DNA of 64,000 nt from Thermoplasmata archaeon (GTDB lineage Archaea > Thermoplasmatota > Thermoplasmata > Lutacidiplasmatales > UBA184): contig JASHPK010000060.1 in assembly GCA_030038095.1 (NCBI GenBank), positions 1 to 64,000 on the forward strand, given 5' to 3'. This document shows, piece after piece, positions 1-9,473 of the stretch. Made by a program: the position numbers and the translations under genes. Positions within the stretch are counted from its first letter, which is position 1. Every line of letters starts with the position of its first letter. The notes under the pieces are model-generated. The model had not been told where the DNA came from. It worked only from the letters and a program-made list of their open reading frames with translations, and made no database searches.

Positions 1-17
1 CGTGAGGAGGTAGGGCG

Positions 18-1376
18 GTGGGGTTCGAGCGCTGGTTCAACCGCACCCTGAACCGCCTCTGGGGATTCGTCGAGGACCGGACCGGGATGCCCAAGTGGGC
101 GCTCCGCCCGCAACCGGCCTTCACGTTCAAGCCCTCGTACTGGACCGGCGCCTTCGTCGTCAACGCGTTCCTCTACCAGGTCGTCTCCGGGCTCCTCCTC
201 CTCCTCTACTACCAGCCGAGCACGAACCCGACGCTGACGCCGTGCGGCCAGCCCGTCGGCCAGATGAGCTCGGCCCCGGCGGCCTGGTGCTCGACGTACT
301 ACATCGTGCACTCGGTGCCGATGGGATCGCTCCTCCTCTCGACGCACCTCTACGGCGCCTACGCGATGATCTTCCTCGCCATCCTGCACTTCTACCGAGG
401 CTACTACCTCGGCGTCTACAAGGCGCCCCGCGAGTTCTCCTGGATGGTCGGCACCCTCCTGCTCGCGGTGACGCTGGGCATGGGCTTCACCGGCTACCTC
501 CTCCCGTACACCCAGCTCTCCTACAACGCGACGAACGTCGGGATTGTGCTCGCGCTCCGGCTCCCGACCCTGGGACCGCTCCTCGGCCCGTTCATTCTGG
601 CCGACGGAACCTCCCAGGGTCTCCTCTCCCGGATGTTCGACGCCCACGTGCTCTTACTTCCCCTCGCGCTCGCGGCGCTCCTCTACGCCCACATCGCCCT
701 GTTCGAGTCGCACGGCATCGCGCCCCCGGCGACCTCCGACCCGCTCCAGCGGCGGCGCTACACGGAGCAGGATGACAAGAAGCACGTTCCGTTCGTGCCG
801 CACATCCTGTTCTACACGCTCAAGTGGGGGCTCCTGTACGTCGGAGTGCTCCTCGGGATCGCCGCGCTTTGGCCGTGGAACCTTCCCACGTACGTCGGGA
901 ACCTCACCGCGGTCGGGGTCGTGACCGAGCCCGACTGGTACTTCCTCTGGGTGTTCAAGCTCGTCGACTTCGAGGGCGTGACGCCCGTGATCGCGGTCGG
1001 TGCGACGACCGTCCTCCTCCTCTACGTCCTGTTCCTGCCATTCCTCGACCGCTCGAAGCGCACCCACCCGCGCGATCGGCCGTTCTTCATCTGGCTCGCG
1101 ACGTCCCTGGTCGGCTTCTTCATCCTCATGACGGTCTGGGGCGGCGAGACCCCCGGGGTCCAGATCACCCCGCCCGACGTGGCGCTCACGTTAGGGCCGG
1201 TGTTCGCGGTCAACGCGGTCGTGGTCGCGATCTTCCACCTGCGCTACCGCCGGAGTTACCTGCGCCGGCTGGCCGCCCGGGGCATGGATTACGCCGGCGT
1301 CTACGGGGCGGGGTCCGCCCGATCCCCTCCATCGACCGCTCCGGCTCCCGCAGCGGAGGCGAAGCCCCTTGACTAG
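18..1376 (+). CDS. Cytochrome b (bc/b6f-type quinol oxidase subunit)
   Basis: Polytopic 452 aa; paired His in two TM helices (STHLYGAYAMIFLAILH and DAHVLLLPLALAALLYAH); Qo-type EPDWYFLW motif; GTG start after GGAGGT. Confidence 0.9.
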   Translation: MGFERWFNRTLNRLWGFVEDRTGMPKWALRPQPAFTFKPSYWTGAFVVNAFLYQVVSGLLLLLYYQPSTNPTLTPCGQPVGQMSSAPAAWCSTYYIVHSVPMGSLLLSTHLYGAYAMIFLAILHFYRGYYLGVYKAPREFSWMVGTLLLAVTLGMGFTGYLLPYTQLSYNATNVGIVLALRLPTLGPLLGPFILADGTSQGLLSRMFDAHVLLLPLALAALLYAHIALFESHGIAPPATSDPLQRRRYTEQDDKKHVPFVPHILFYTLKWGLLYVGVLLGIAALWPWNLPTYVGNLTAVGVVTEPDWYFLWVFKLVDFEGVTPVIAVGATTVLLLYVLFLPFLDRSKRTHPRDRPFFIWLATSLVGFFILMTVWGGETPGVQITPPDVALTLGPVFAVNAVVVAIFHLRYRRSYLRRLAARGMDYAGVYGAGSARSPPSTAPAPAAEAKPLD

Positions 1377-1635
1377 CGACGGGGCGACCCTTCCCCGATG
1401 GAAGACGGGAACCCTCTGGGGGATCCTCGCGGTCTTCCTCGTCCTCGGCACCGTCGGAGCGGCGGGCGTCGTCTACGGTCTCTTCGGCCTCGTCTCGGGC
1501 CACGTCGTGGACCTCGCGGCCGTCGGGATCGGCGCGGTCGTGGCAGTCCTCTCGTTCCTCTTCATGGCCGGTATCCTCTACCGGGTCGACCGATACCGCG
1601 GAACCGCCGAGCGGAGGATCGAGCTCTTTGAGTAG
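1369..1635 (+). CDS. Small membrane protein (88 aa) in respiratory operon
   Basis: ORF with hydrophobic helices; TTG start overlaps cytochrome b stop by 8 nt (TTGACTAG). Confidence 0.65.
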   Translation: MTSDGATLPRWKTGTLWGILAVFLVLGTVGAAGVVYGLFGLVSGHVVDLAAVGIGAVVAVLSFLFMAGILYRVDRYRGTAERRIELFE

Positions 1636-1999
1636 CCCGCCTCCGGCCCCGGACCTGCGCCGCCTGCGGGCGCGCGTGCTCGCGATCTACGACACGGTCA
1701 CGGTCCTGATGCTCCTCGGGATCGCGGTCCTCATCGTCTATTCGATAGAGCTCGGGCCGCTGACGAGCCCGGGGGCCGAGCAGTCGTTCGGGATCGCCGT
1801 GTCGCTCATGTTCCTCATGGCGGCGCTCATCTTCCACCTCGTCGACCGGACCTACCGGGCGTGGCCGCTCGGCCGGCGGATCCACCCGACCCCGCCGGGC
1901 CCCGTGACGCTCGCCGCCCAGACGCGGTTCCTCAAGATCCTCGTCGTCGCGATCGCGGCGGCCGCGATCGCGTACATACTAGGGGGACTTATCGCGTGA
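1628..1999 (+). CDS. Small membrane protein (123 aa) in respiratory operon
   Basis: Several hydrophobic segments; TTG start overlaps preceding stop by 8 nt (TTGAGTAG). Confidence 0.65.
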   Translation: MSSPPPAPDLRRLRARVLAIYDTVTVLMLLGIAVLIVYSIELGPLTSPGAEQSFGIAVSLMFLMAALIFHLVDRTYRAWPLGRRIHPTPPGPVTLAAQTRFLKILVVAIAAAAIAYILGGLIA

Positions 2000-2018
2000 G
2001 GACAGGCGAGGGAGTAGC

Positions 2019-3710
2019 ATGATCGACCTGACCCTGCCGCTCGTCCTCGTCGGCCTCATCGCCGCGCTGGCGGGGTTCCTCCTCTGGGTCCTCACCTACC
2101 ACGGGACGTGGCTCGTCGCGACGATCAAGAAGTGGCTGTTCACGACCGACCACAAGCGGATCGGCCTGATGTACATCGTCACGGGGTTCCTCTTCTTCCT
2201 GATCGGCGGGATCTATGCGACCCTGATCCGCACCGACCTCGGCCTCGTCCAGGGCCTCGGGATGGACCCGCAGACGACGCTCGGGATCACCCCGGACGTC
2301 TACTCGACCCTCTTCACCGAGCACGGGGTCCTGATGGTGTTCATGTTCGTCATCCCCGTCCTCGCCGGCTTCGGCAACTACCTCGTCCCGTCGATGATCG
2401 GCGCACGGGAGATGGCGCTCCCGCGCATCAACGCGATCGCGTTCTGGCTGATCCCGCCGGCGGGCGTGATCCTGATCCTGTCGAACGCGTACGCGGGCTG
2501 GACCGGCTACGTGCCGCTGACGCTCGAGGCGTTCGGACCGAACCCGTACGGCGTGGACCTCTGGATCCTCGGCCTCCACATCCTCACGATCTCCTCCATG
2601 CTCGGGGCGATCAACTTCCTCGTCACGATCCTGAAGCACCGGGCGCCGGGCGTGCACTACTGGAACATGCCGCTGTTCGTCTGGTCGATCCTGATCAACT
2701 CCGTGCTGCTCATCTTCGCCCTCCCGGCGCTGTCGATCGGCTTCACGATGATCCTCTCGGACCGGAACTTCGGCACGCACATCCTCGCGTCGGTGAACGG
2801 CACCCCGCTCGGCGGGGCGCTCCTCTACCAGAACATCTTCTGGTTCTTCGCGCATCCCGAGGTCTACATCATGGTGCTGCCCGCGTTCGGGCTCGTCTCC
2901 ACGATCCTGCCGAAGCTCGCCCGCAAGGACATCTTCGGCTACGGGGCGATGGCGGTCGCGCTCGGGGCGTTCGCCGTGCTCTCCTTCGCGGTCTGGGAGC
3001 ACCACATGTTCGTCACCGGGATCTCGACGAACGTGCGCTTCGTCTTCATGCTCGCCACGATGGCGATCGCCGTCCCGTCCGCGGTGAAGACCTTCAACTG
3101 GGTCGCCACCCTCTGGGGCGGGCGGATCTGGATGGCGCTCCCCATGTGGTTCTGCGTCGCCTTCATCACCGGCTTCGTGATCGGCGGCCTCTCGGGCCTC
3201 TTCCTCGCCTCGATCCCGATCGACTACCTGTACCACGCCACGTACTTCGTCGTGGCCCACTTCCACTACGTCATCCTCGGCGGGACGCTGATGGCGGTCT
3301 TCGCGGCGATCTACTTCTACTTCCCGATCTGGACCGGCCGCTGGTACAGCCAGCGGCTCGGCCACGTCCACTTCGTGCTCACGTACTGCGGGATCAACCT
3401 CCTCCTGTTCCCGATGTTCATCCTCGGGGCCGAGGGGATGCCCCGCCGCGTCTACACGTACGTCTGGAGCGGGAACTTCCAGTTCCTCAACTTCCTCTCG
3501 ACCCTCGGGGCCTACATGATCGGCATCGCGACGCTCGTGTTCATCTACAACATGGTCTACAGCTACTTCGCGGGCGACCCGGTCACGGTCACGGACCCGT
3601 GGGGCGAGGAGCTCGCGGTCCGCATGACGGGTCCGGTCGCGAGGCCCGCTCCCCTCCCGTCCCGCGCGCCGACCCCGGTCCCGACCGCCGCAGTGCCGGA
3701 GGGCCCCTAA
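2019..3710 (+). CDS. Heme-copper (cytochrome c/quinol) oxidase subunit I
   Basis: [27 protein letters not shown] and VAHFHYV heme/CuB ligand motifs; 563 aa. Confidence 0.95.
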   Translation: MIDLTLPLVLVGLIAALAGFLLWVLTYHGTWLVATIKKWLFTTDHKRIGLMYIVTGFLFFLIGGIYATLIRTDLGLVQGLGMDPQTTLGITPDVYSTLFTEHGVLMVFMFVIPVLAGFGNYLVPSMIGAREMALPRINAIAFWLIPPAGVILILSNAYAGWTGYVPLTLEAFGPNPYGVDLWILGLHILTISSMLGAINFLVTILKHRAPGVHYWNMPLFVWSILINSVLLIFALPALSIGFTMILSDRNFGTHILASVNGTPLGGALLYQNIFWFFAHPEVYIMVLPAFGLVSTILPKLARKDIFGYGAMAVALGAFAVLSFAVWEHHMFVTGISTNVRFVFMLATMAIAVPSAVKTFNWVATLWGGRIWMALPMWFCVAFITGFVIGGLSGLFLASIPIDYLYHATYFVVAHFHYVILGGTLMAVFAAIYFYFPIWTGRWYSQRLGHVHFVLTYCGINLLLFPMFILGAEGMPRRVYTYVWSGNFQFLNFLSTLGAYMIGIATLVFIYNMVYSYFAGDPVTVTDPWGEELAVRMTGPVARPAPLPSRAPTPVPTAAVPEGP

Positions 3711-3723
3711 GGAGGGTTCGACG

Positions 3724-4296
3724 ATGCGGGGCCACGACCTCTTCCGGTGCGCCGCGATCTTCGCCGCGGTCCTCTGCTACTCGACGATCCTCCTCGGCGG
3801 GAACGTGATGGCGAGCGGGGACGGGCTCGCCTGCCCCCACTGGCCGACCTGCTACGCGAACGGCAGCCTCCTCCCCGCCTACGTCGGGGGCGCGGCGGTC
3901 GAGTGGAGCCACCGGGTCTCGGCGTTCTTCCTGAGCGTCTGCGTCCTCGTGCTCGCGCTCCTCGGGATCGCCTACGAGCGCTCGCGCCAGGTGCTGCTCC
4001 GGATGAGCCTCCTCGCGCTCGGGCTGGTCGTGACCGAGGCGCTCCTCGGCGGGCTCGTGGTGGAGAGCTCGCTCTTTCCCGAGTTCGTCCTGATCCACCT
4101 CGGGATCGCCACCGCGCTCTTCGGGCTCCTGCTCGTGCTGACCCTCCTGTCGAACCTGAGGGAGCTGCCGCGCCGCTGGATCGCGTGGGCTCGCCGGGCG
4201 GTGGATGAGGTCCCGTCCGCGCCGAAAGGCGCGCCGACCGCGCGCGGCGCGACGGGTGACGCCCCGGGCCCCCTCGGCCAGCCCCGGGAAGGCTAA
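3724..4296 (+). CDS. ctaA: Compact (half-size) heme A synthase, CtaA/COX15 family
   Basis: 190 aa with GDGLACPHWPTCY, WSHR and LIHLG motifs; located between oxidase subunit I and CtaB. Confidence 0.82.
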   Translation: MRGHDLFRCAAIFAAVLCYSTILLGGNVMASGDGLACPHWPTCYANGSLLPAYVGGAAVEWSHRVSAFFLSVCVLVLALLGIAYERSRQVLLRMSLLALGLVVTEALLGGLVVESSLFPEFVLIHLGIATALFGLLLVLTLLSNLRELPRRWIAWARRAVDEVPSAPKGAPTARGATGDAPGPLGQPREG

Positions 4297-4328
4297 GCCC
4301 TCCCGCGGGTCGCTTGCCCCGAGGACCG

Positions 4329-5270
4329 ATGGCCGCGACCGAGGCGAACGCCGAGCCGATCGCGCCGACGTCCCCGGGAGGTACCTCCCGGCCCGGCGAT
4401 TTCGTCTCCCTCGCGAAGCCCGGGATCACCGCCCTCATCTGCCTCGTCGCGGTCGCGGGGTTCCTCCTCGCCTCCCCCCGCTCGGTCGACTACGTCCGGC
4501 TCGCGATCCTGGTCGCGACGGGAGCCGCCGGTTCCGCCGGGGCGGCGATGCTCAACCACTACCTCGACCGGGACCTCGACCGCCGGATGCGGCGGACCCG
4601 CCACCGCCCCCTCGCGGAGGAGCGGATCGCTCCGAGCTCGACCGCCGCGGTCCTCGGTCTCGTCCTCCTCGGGGCCGGGATCGGAGGGGCGGCCGCGTTC
4701 CTGAACCCGCTCACGGGCTTCTCCATCTTCCTCGGCGGGCTCACCTACGTGGTCGTCTACACGCTGTGGCTCAAGCGCCGGTCGACCTGGAACATCGTCA
4801 TCGGGGGCTTCGCCGGGAGCGCGCCGGCCCTCGCGGGGAGCGCCGCCGCGGTCGGGGCGTGGACGCCCGGGGTGCTCGCCTTCGCCCTCCTCGTCTTTTT
4901 GTGGACCCCGCCGCACTTCTGGAGCCTGGCGCTCCTGCTCCGGGAGGACTACGCGCGCGCCGGCCTCCCGATGCTCCCGCGGATGGACGACCCGGTCTAC
5001 TCCGGCCGCGTCGTCGTCGTCTCCGCGGCGCTCCTCATCCCGGCCGCCCTCGCGATCGGCGTCACCGGGGCGATCGCCTGGCCGGTGCTGCTCGCCCTCG
5101 TCACCCTCGGGGTGGTCTTCGTCCTCGTCACCGCCCCGCTCTGGCGGGAGGTCACCCCGCGTCTCGCCCGACGGGGGTTCATCTTCTCGGGGCCGTACCT
5201 GCTCGGCGCCGTCCTCGCGATCGTGGCCAATGCGCCGCTCGTGCGTGCCGGGCTCCCGGCGGGTTTCTAG
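4329..5270 (+). CDS. ctaB: Protoheme IX farnesyltransferase (heme O synthase)
   Basis: UbiA-type motifs NHYLDRDLDRRMRRTRHRPL and LKRRSTWNIVIGGFAGSAP; likely ATG at 4329. Confidence 0.92.
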   Translation: MAATEANAEPIAPTSPGGTSRPGDFVSLAKPGITALICLVAVAGFLLASPRSVDYVRLAILVATGAAGSAGAAMLNHYLDRDLDRRMRRTRHRPLAEERIAPSSTAAVLGLVLLGAGIGGAAAFLNPLTGFSIFLGGLTYVVVYTLWLKRRSTWNIVIGGFAGSAPALAGSAAAVGAWTPGVLAFALLVFLWTPPHFWSLALLLREDYARAGLPMLPRMDDPVYSGRVVVVSAALLIPAALAIGVTGAIAWPVLLALVTLGVVFVLVTAPLWREVTPRLARRGFIFSGPYLLGAVLAIVANAPLVRAGLPAGF

Positions 5271-5332
5271 CGCGTAACCTGGCGGCCGGAGCGCGCGCTG
5301 AGCTTATCTCACCGACCCTCCTCTCTTTCGTG

Positions 5333-6046
5333 ATGCCGAGCTCCGACCGGGTCCGGGACGTCCCGGACCGTTCCCGTGACGCCGAAGTGGTCCTGAAGAA
5401 GTTCGGATTCTCCCGCGTGGCCGCCGCGCGGCGCGATCCCGTGACCGAGCCGTCGTTCTGGGTCCAGGAGGCCGGCGTTCCGCGTCGCACGTTCCCGGTC
5501 TACGTGCCCGCCGAGGGGGTCGACCCGCTCGAAGAGCGGATCGACCGCTGGGTCGCCAGCGCCCGGGGCGACCGCTCCCGGGCCCACCGGGCGATCTTCG
5601 TCGTTCCGAACGACGACGAGGCCGACCACGCCTGGGCCCGGCTCGGCCCCGCGACCGAGACGGCGATCGAGCACGAGATCTCGATCCTGGTCGTCCCGCG
5701 GACCTCGCGATCGGACGAGGCTCCGCACTTCCACCTGCGCATCGCCGAGCCGAAGGAGGTCCTTCGGATCGCGACCGGGATCGTGGTGGGGCTGTTCCGC
5801 CGGTCGTCGTCCGAGGAGGGGATGAACCAGATCGACTTCGAAGAGCTGCTCATCCTGTTGCGGCAGCGCTTCGGACTCGACGTCCACCGCTCCCTCGGGG
5901 TGCGGAGCGACGAGGACGCGCTCTTCGTCCTGTACCAGCTCGCGGCGCGGGACTCGTACGCGCCGGGCGACGCCGGGGCGAACCTGCACCTGCTCGTGCT
6001 GAAGCCGACGGGCCCGGCGGCCCGGCTGCCGTGGTTCGCGGCCTAG
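5333..6046 (+). CDS. Hypothetical protein (237 aa)
   Basis: Good coding character (MPSSDRVRDVPDRSRDAEVVLKKFGFSRV...); internal ATG of the longer 4205..6046 ORF; no family recognised. Confidence 0.6.
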   Translation: MPSSDRVRDVPDRSRDAEVVLKKFGFSRVAAARRDPVTEPSFWVQEAGVPRRTFPVYVPAEGVDPLEERIDRWVASARGDRSRAHRAIFVVPNDDEADHAWARLGPATETAIEHEISILVVPRTSRSDEAPHFHLRIAEPKEVLRIATGIVVGLFRRSSSEEGMNQIDFEELLILLRQRFGLDVHRSLGVRSDEDALFVLYQLAARDSYAPGDAGANLHLLVLKPTGPAARLPWFAA

Positions 6047-6100
6047 CCCCGGCGCGGCACGAACCGAGCCTTAAAGAACCCCGGCCCCGTCGAACCCGAG

Positions 6101-6283
6101 ATGCCCGAGTCGGCCGAGTCGTACCGTACGCCCTACACCCCCTACCCCGGCGGAGGAATGCCCCCGGCGGCGACGACCCCCGAAGAAGGAAAGGCCGACC
6201 TCTGGGCGTTCTTCTGGCTGACCCTCATCAACACCGCGATCATCTCGGCCGCGGGGATCGCCGCGTGGTGGTTCGTCCACTAG
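6101..6283 (+). CDS. Small single-TM protein (60 aa)
   Basis: MPESAES...DLWAFFWLTLINTAIISAAGIAAWWFVH; one C-terminal TM helix. Confidence 0.5.
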   Translation: MPESAESYRTPYTPYPGGGMPPAATTPEEGKADLWAFFWLTLINTAIISAAGIAAWWFVH

Positions 6284-6348
6284 GCCCGCGCCACCCCGAA
6301 GAAACCATTATCTAACTCGCCAGGGTCCGCGCGCCGCCGACGCGGCGT

Positions 6349-6423
6349 GGGGCCGTGGGGTAGCTTGGACCATCCTTCTTGCTTGGGGTGCAAGAGACTC
6401 CGATTCAAATTCGGACGGCCCCA
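6349..6423 (+). tRNA. tRNA-Pro(GGG)
   Basis: Acceptor GGGGCCG/CGGCCCC, anticodon arm CTTGC-TTGGGGT-GCAAG (GGG anticodon), T arm CTCCGATTCAAATTCGGA; no encoded CCA. Confidence 0.93.
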
Positions 6424-6487
6424 TCCGCCACGCGGCCCGGATCCGGGCGCGCGTCGTCCTATGTAGGTCCGTTCGCTCCCGCCGCCC

Positions 6488-7141
6488 GTGCCGCGGAGGT
6501 TCGTGGAGGAGCGCCGGCACGACCCGTACTACCGGGCCGCGCAGCGGGAGGGCCTGCGCTCCCGGGCGGCGTTCAAGCTCGCGTACCTGGACGACCGGTT
6601 CCACTTCCTGCACCCGGGCGGCCGGGTCCTCGATCTCGGAGCGGCGCCGGGCGGCTGGTCGCTCGTGGCCCGCGACCGGGTGGGCGAGCGGGGTCGGGTC
6701 GTCGCGGTCGACCCGCGGCCGATCGAGCGGCTCCCGGGGGTCGAGATCGTGCGGGGCCGGGTCGGGGATGCCGCGCTCTTGGGCCGGCTCGGCCGAGACC
6801 AGTTCGACGTCGTGCTCTCCGACATGTCCCCGCGCATCAGCGGCGCCTACGCGACCGACCACGCCCGCAGCGTCGGCCTCGTACGCGACGCCTATGCCCT
6901 CGCCCGCGAGGTGCTGCGACCGGGCGGAGCGTTCGTCGCGAAGGTGTTCGACGGGGACCTGGTGCCGGGCCTGGTCGCAACGCTCGGGCGCTCCTTCGCG
7001 TCCGTGCGGCGGACCAAGCCCCCGGCGTCCCGAGAACCCTCTTCGGAACTGTACCTCGTCGCACTGGGTCTCCGACCGGCCCCGAGCGTTCCGGTCGGCG
7101 ACGATGGGGGGTCCGCGTCGGCGGCGGGCCCCGATATATAG
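6488..7141 (+). CDS. rlmE: RrmJ/FtsJ-family 2'-O-ribose methyltransferase
   Basis: SRAAFKL, VLDLGAAPGGWS, VVLSDMSPRISG, FVAKVF motifs. Confidence 0.92.
   Translation: MPRRFVEERRHDPYYRAAQREGLRSRAAFKLAYLDDRFHFLHPGGRVLDLGAAPGGWSLVARDRVGERGRVVAVDPRPIERLPGVEIVRGRVGDAALLGRLGRDQFDVVLSDMSPRISGAYATDHARSVGLVRDAYALAREVLRPGGAFVAKVFDGDLVPGLVATLGRSFASVRRTKPPASREPSSELYLVALGLRPAPSVPVGDDGGSASAAGPDI
7133..7141 (+). promoter_or_regulatory. TATA box-like element upstream of 7188 CDS
   Basis: gatatatag about 50 nt before the GTG start in otherwise GC-rich DNA. Confidence 0.45.
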
Positions 7142-7187
7142 GTTCAGATATTAGCGCGAGTCCGCCGTTTTTGAGGCCTGGTTAGTC

Positions 7188-8354
7188 GTGATCCGGTTCG
7201 GGCCTGCGGGGATCCCTCTTTCCTGCAAAGGGCGCACGCTCCGCGACGGGATCGCGGACGTGCATCACCTCGGGCTCACCGCGATGGAGGTCCAGTTCAT
7301 CAAAGTCAATCCGCTCACGCGCGTCGTCCTCGACGAGGAGGTGGGGAAGCTGCCGCGCGAGCTCGTGCAGCAGCTCGTCGTCAGCGCCGGACCCTCGGAG
7401 ACCGCGACGCCGCCGAACCTCGCCGCGTTCCTCGCCCCGCTGCGACGCCGGGACTCGATCACGACCCTCACCTGGAGCCTCGCGAAGGACCACGCCGACC
7501 TCGACCAGACGAAGGCGCTCGCACGCGCGCTCGACACCGATCTCACCCTGCACGCGCCCTACTACGTGGACTTCTTCGGCTCCTCCGACGCCCGCGAACA
7601 GTCGACGCGGCAGATCCAGTGGGCGGGGGTGCTCGCCCACGGGCTCGGCGCGCGCCTCGCGGTGACCCATCTCGGGTTCTACGGCGCCGGCAACCGCAGC
7701 GACTCGGTCCAGCAGCTCACCGAGATCGTGATCGATCTCTCCGACTGGCTGTCCAAATTCTCGAAGGGGGCCGTGCGGCTCGCTGTCGAACCGAGCGGCC
7801 ACCCGGACGTCTTCGGCTCGCGGGAGGAGGTCCTCGAGCTCGCGCGTCGGGTGAAGGGGATCGTGCCCGTGCTCAACCTGCCGCACCTCGCCGCGCGCGA
7901 GCGTCGGGCGTTCGCCACCCCCGAGGAGCTCGAGCCCGTGGTGAAGGAGTTCGTCGCCGCGACGACCGGCCCGCTCTACCTCAACTTCTCGGGCGTCGAG
8001 TTCTACGGGCCGGGCGAGTTCCGCCTCACACCGATCAAGCGGGGCCAGGTCCGATTCGACCCGCTCGCCGAGATCCTCTCCGAACGGGACTACGACGTGA
8101 CGGTGATCTCGAGCTCCCCGCTCCTCGAGCACGACGCGATGTACATGAAGCTCCTCTACGAGCGCGCGCTGACCCGCCGGTGGACGCGCCTGCACGCCCC
8201 GGCGCCGGCGGTGAAGCCGGCGCCCAAGGCGGGGATCCCACCGAAGCCCAAGGCGAAGCCGGCCGCGCGGCCGCCGGCCCCGCCCGCCCGACGCCCGAAC
8301 AAGCCGTCGCGCCCGAAGGAGGTGCGTCGCCATGCCGCCCGGCGGAGGAAGTGA
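7188..8354 (+). CDS. TIM-barrel AP endonuclease (endonuclease IV-like) protein with basic C-terminal tail
   Basis: Similarity to xylose isomerase-like TIM barrel proteins (MEVQFIKV, LHAPYYVDF, VEPSG); C-terminal ~53 aa P/A/K/R-rich. Confidence 0.7.
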   Translation: MIRFGPAGIPLSCKGRTLRDGIADVHHLGLTAMEVQFIKVNPLTRVVLDEEVGKLPRELVQQLVVSAGPSETATPPNLAAFLAPLRRRDSITTLTWSLAKDHADLDQTKALARALDTDLTLHAPYYVDFFGSSDAREQSTRQIQWAGVLAHGLGARLAVTHLGFYGAGNRSDSVQQLTEIVIDLSDWLSKFSKGAVRLAVEPSGHPDVFGSREEVLELARRVKGIVPVLNLPHLAARERRAFATPEELEPVVKEFVAATTGPLYLNFSGVEFYGPGEFRLTPIKRGQVRFDPLAEILSERDYDVTVISSSPLLEHDAMYMKLLYERALTRRWTRLHAPAPAVKPAPKAGIPPKPKAKPAARPPAPPARRPNKPSRPKEVRRHAARRRK

Positions 8355-8904
8355 GACGCCGAACTTCTCGCGCGCGCAGCATTACATCGCCGACCGCGTA
8401 ACGGCGGCGCTCGATCGAATCGAGCCGACGGCGATCGCTCGCGTGGTCGGCCTGCTCCAGCGCTCGCCCCAGACGTTCGTCTACGGGGCGGGACGCAGCG
8501 GCATCGTCGCACGAGCGTTCGCCATGCGCCTCGTGCAGACGGGCCTGCGGGCCTACGTCATCGGGGAGAGCGTCACCCCGCTCGTGCGCCGGGGGGACCT
8601 CGGGTTCATCCTCTCCGCCCAAGGCGAGAGCTCGTCGAGCAACCAGACCGGGAACATCGTCCGTCGCGAGGGCGCCGATCTGATCGTCGTCACGGCCCGA
8701 GGCACCTCGAAGCTCGCGCACACCGCGACCGAGCTCCTGGTGCTCGACTTCCCCGAGGACTCCGAGCGGCCTCGGCTCGCCCCGCTCGGCACACTGTTCG
8801 AGGCGGCCAGCCTCCGCCTGACCGACGCGCTCATCGTCGAGGTGATGCAAGCGCGAGGCGAGTCCGAGGACTCGATGCGCCGGCGTCACGCGATCATGGT
8901 CTAG
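8332..8904 (+). CDS. hxlB: SIS-domain protein, probable 6-phospho-3-hexuloisomerase
   Basis: FVYGAGRSGIVARAFAMRLVQTGL and GESVTPLVRRGDLGFILSAQGES. Confidence 0.82.
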   Translation: MPPGGGSETPNFSRAQHYIADRVTAALDRIEPTAIARVVGLLQRSPQTFVYGAGRSGIVARAFAMRLVQTGLRAYVIGESVTPLVRRGDLGFILSAQGESSSSNQTGNIVRREGADLIVVTARGTSKLAHTATELLVLDFPEDSERPRLAPLGTLFEAASLRLTDALIVEVMQARGESEDSMRRRHAIMV

Positions 8905-8955
8905 CGAGCGCGCGACGGCCGAAACCTTAAGCGATATCGGGCCTCACGCCGACTC

Positions 8956-9456
8956 GTGCCGAGCCCCGCCGGTCCGCTCGCGGCGACCCTCGTGCCGATC
9001 CCGACCCGGTTCTTCGTCTCGAGCGGCAAAGGGATCAACAAGACGAGCGAGCTCAACGCCTTCGACCTCGCCCTCCTGCAGGCGGGGATCGGCGAGCAGA
9101 ATCTCGTCAGCGTCTCCTCGGTGCTGCCGGTCGGGGTCCGTCAGGTCGACCGGACCCGCATCGCCCGGGGGGCGATCACGCACTGCGTGCTCGCGCGCCA
9201 CGCGGGCGGCGAAGGCGAGGTGATCAGCGCGGGCATCGCCTACGGATTCCGGACGGACGGCCAGGGCGGCTACGTCGCCGAGGGCCACCTGCACGGCACC
9301 CAGAAGTCGCTCAAGGAGTTCCTCAAGTGGCGCATGCAGGAGATCGCCCACTTCCGCGGGGTGGAGCTGCGACGCATCAACTACCGCACCGAGGAGCTCT
9401 CGATCCCGATGGACCATTACGGCGTCTGCATCGCGGCGTGCGTGTTCCTGCCCTGA
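8956..9456 (+). CDS. pdaD: Pyruvoyl-dependent arginine decarboxylase
   Basis: FVSSGKGINKTSELNAFDLALLQAGIGEQNLVSVSSVLP; Ser-Ser self-cleavage site. Confidence 0.92.
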   Translation: MPSPAGPLAATLVPIPTRFFVSSGKGINKTSELNAFDLALLQAGIGEQNLVSVSSVLPVGVRQVDRTRIARGAITHCVLARHAGGEGEVISAGIAYGFRTDGQGGYVAEGHLHGTQKSLKEFLKWRMQEIAHFRGVELRRINYRTEELSIPMDHYGVCIAACVFLP

Positions 9457-9473
9457 GGTCCCGCGTCCGGGTC

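Noticed and set aside
1989-3371. 460-aa minus-strand ORF opposite oxidase subunit I
   Set aside because: Same GC-driven artefact; repetitive DDE/RHR composition and no recognisable motif, whereas the plus strand encodes CoxA.
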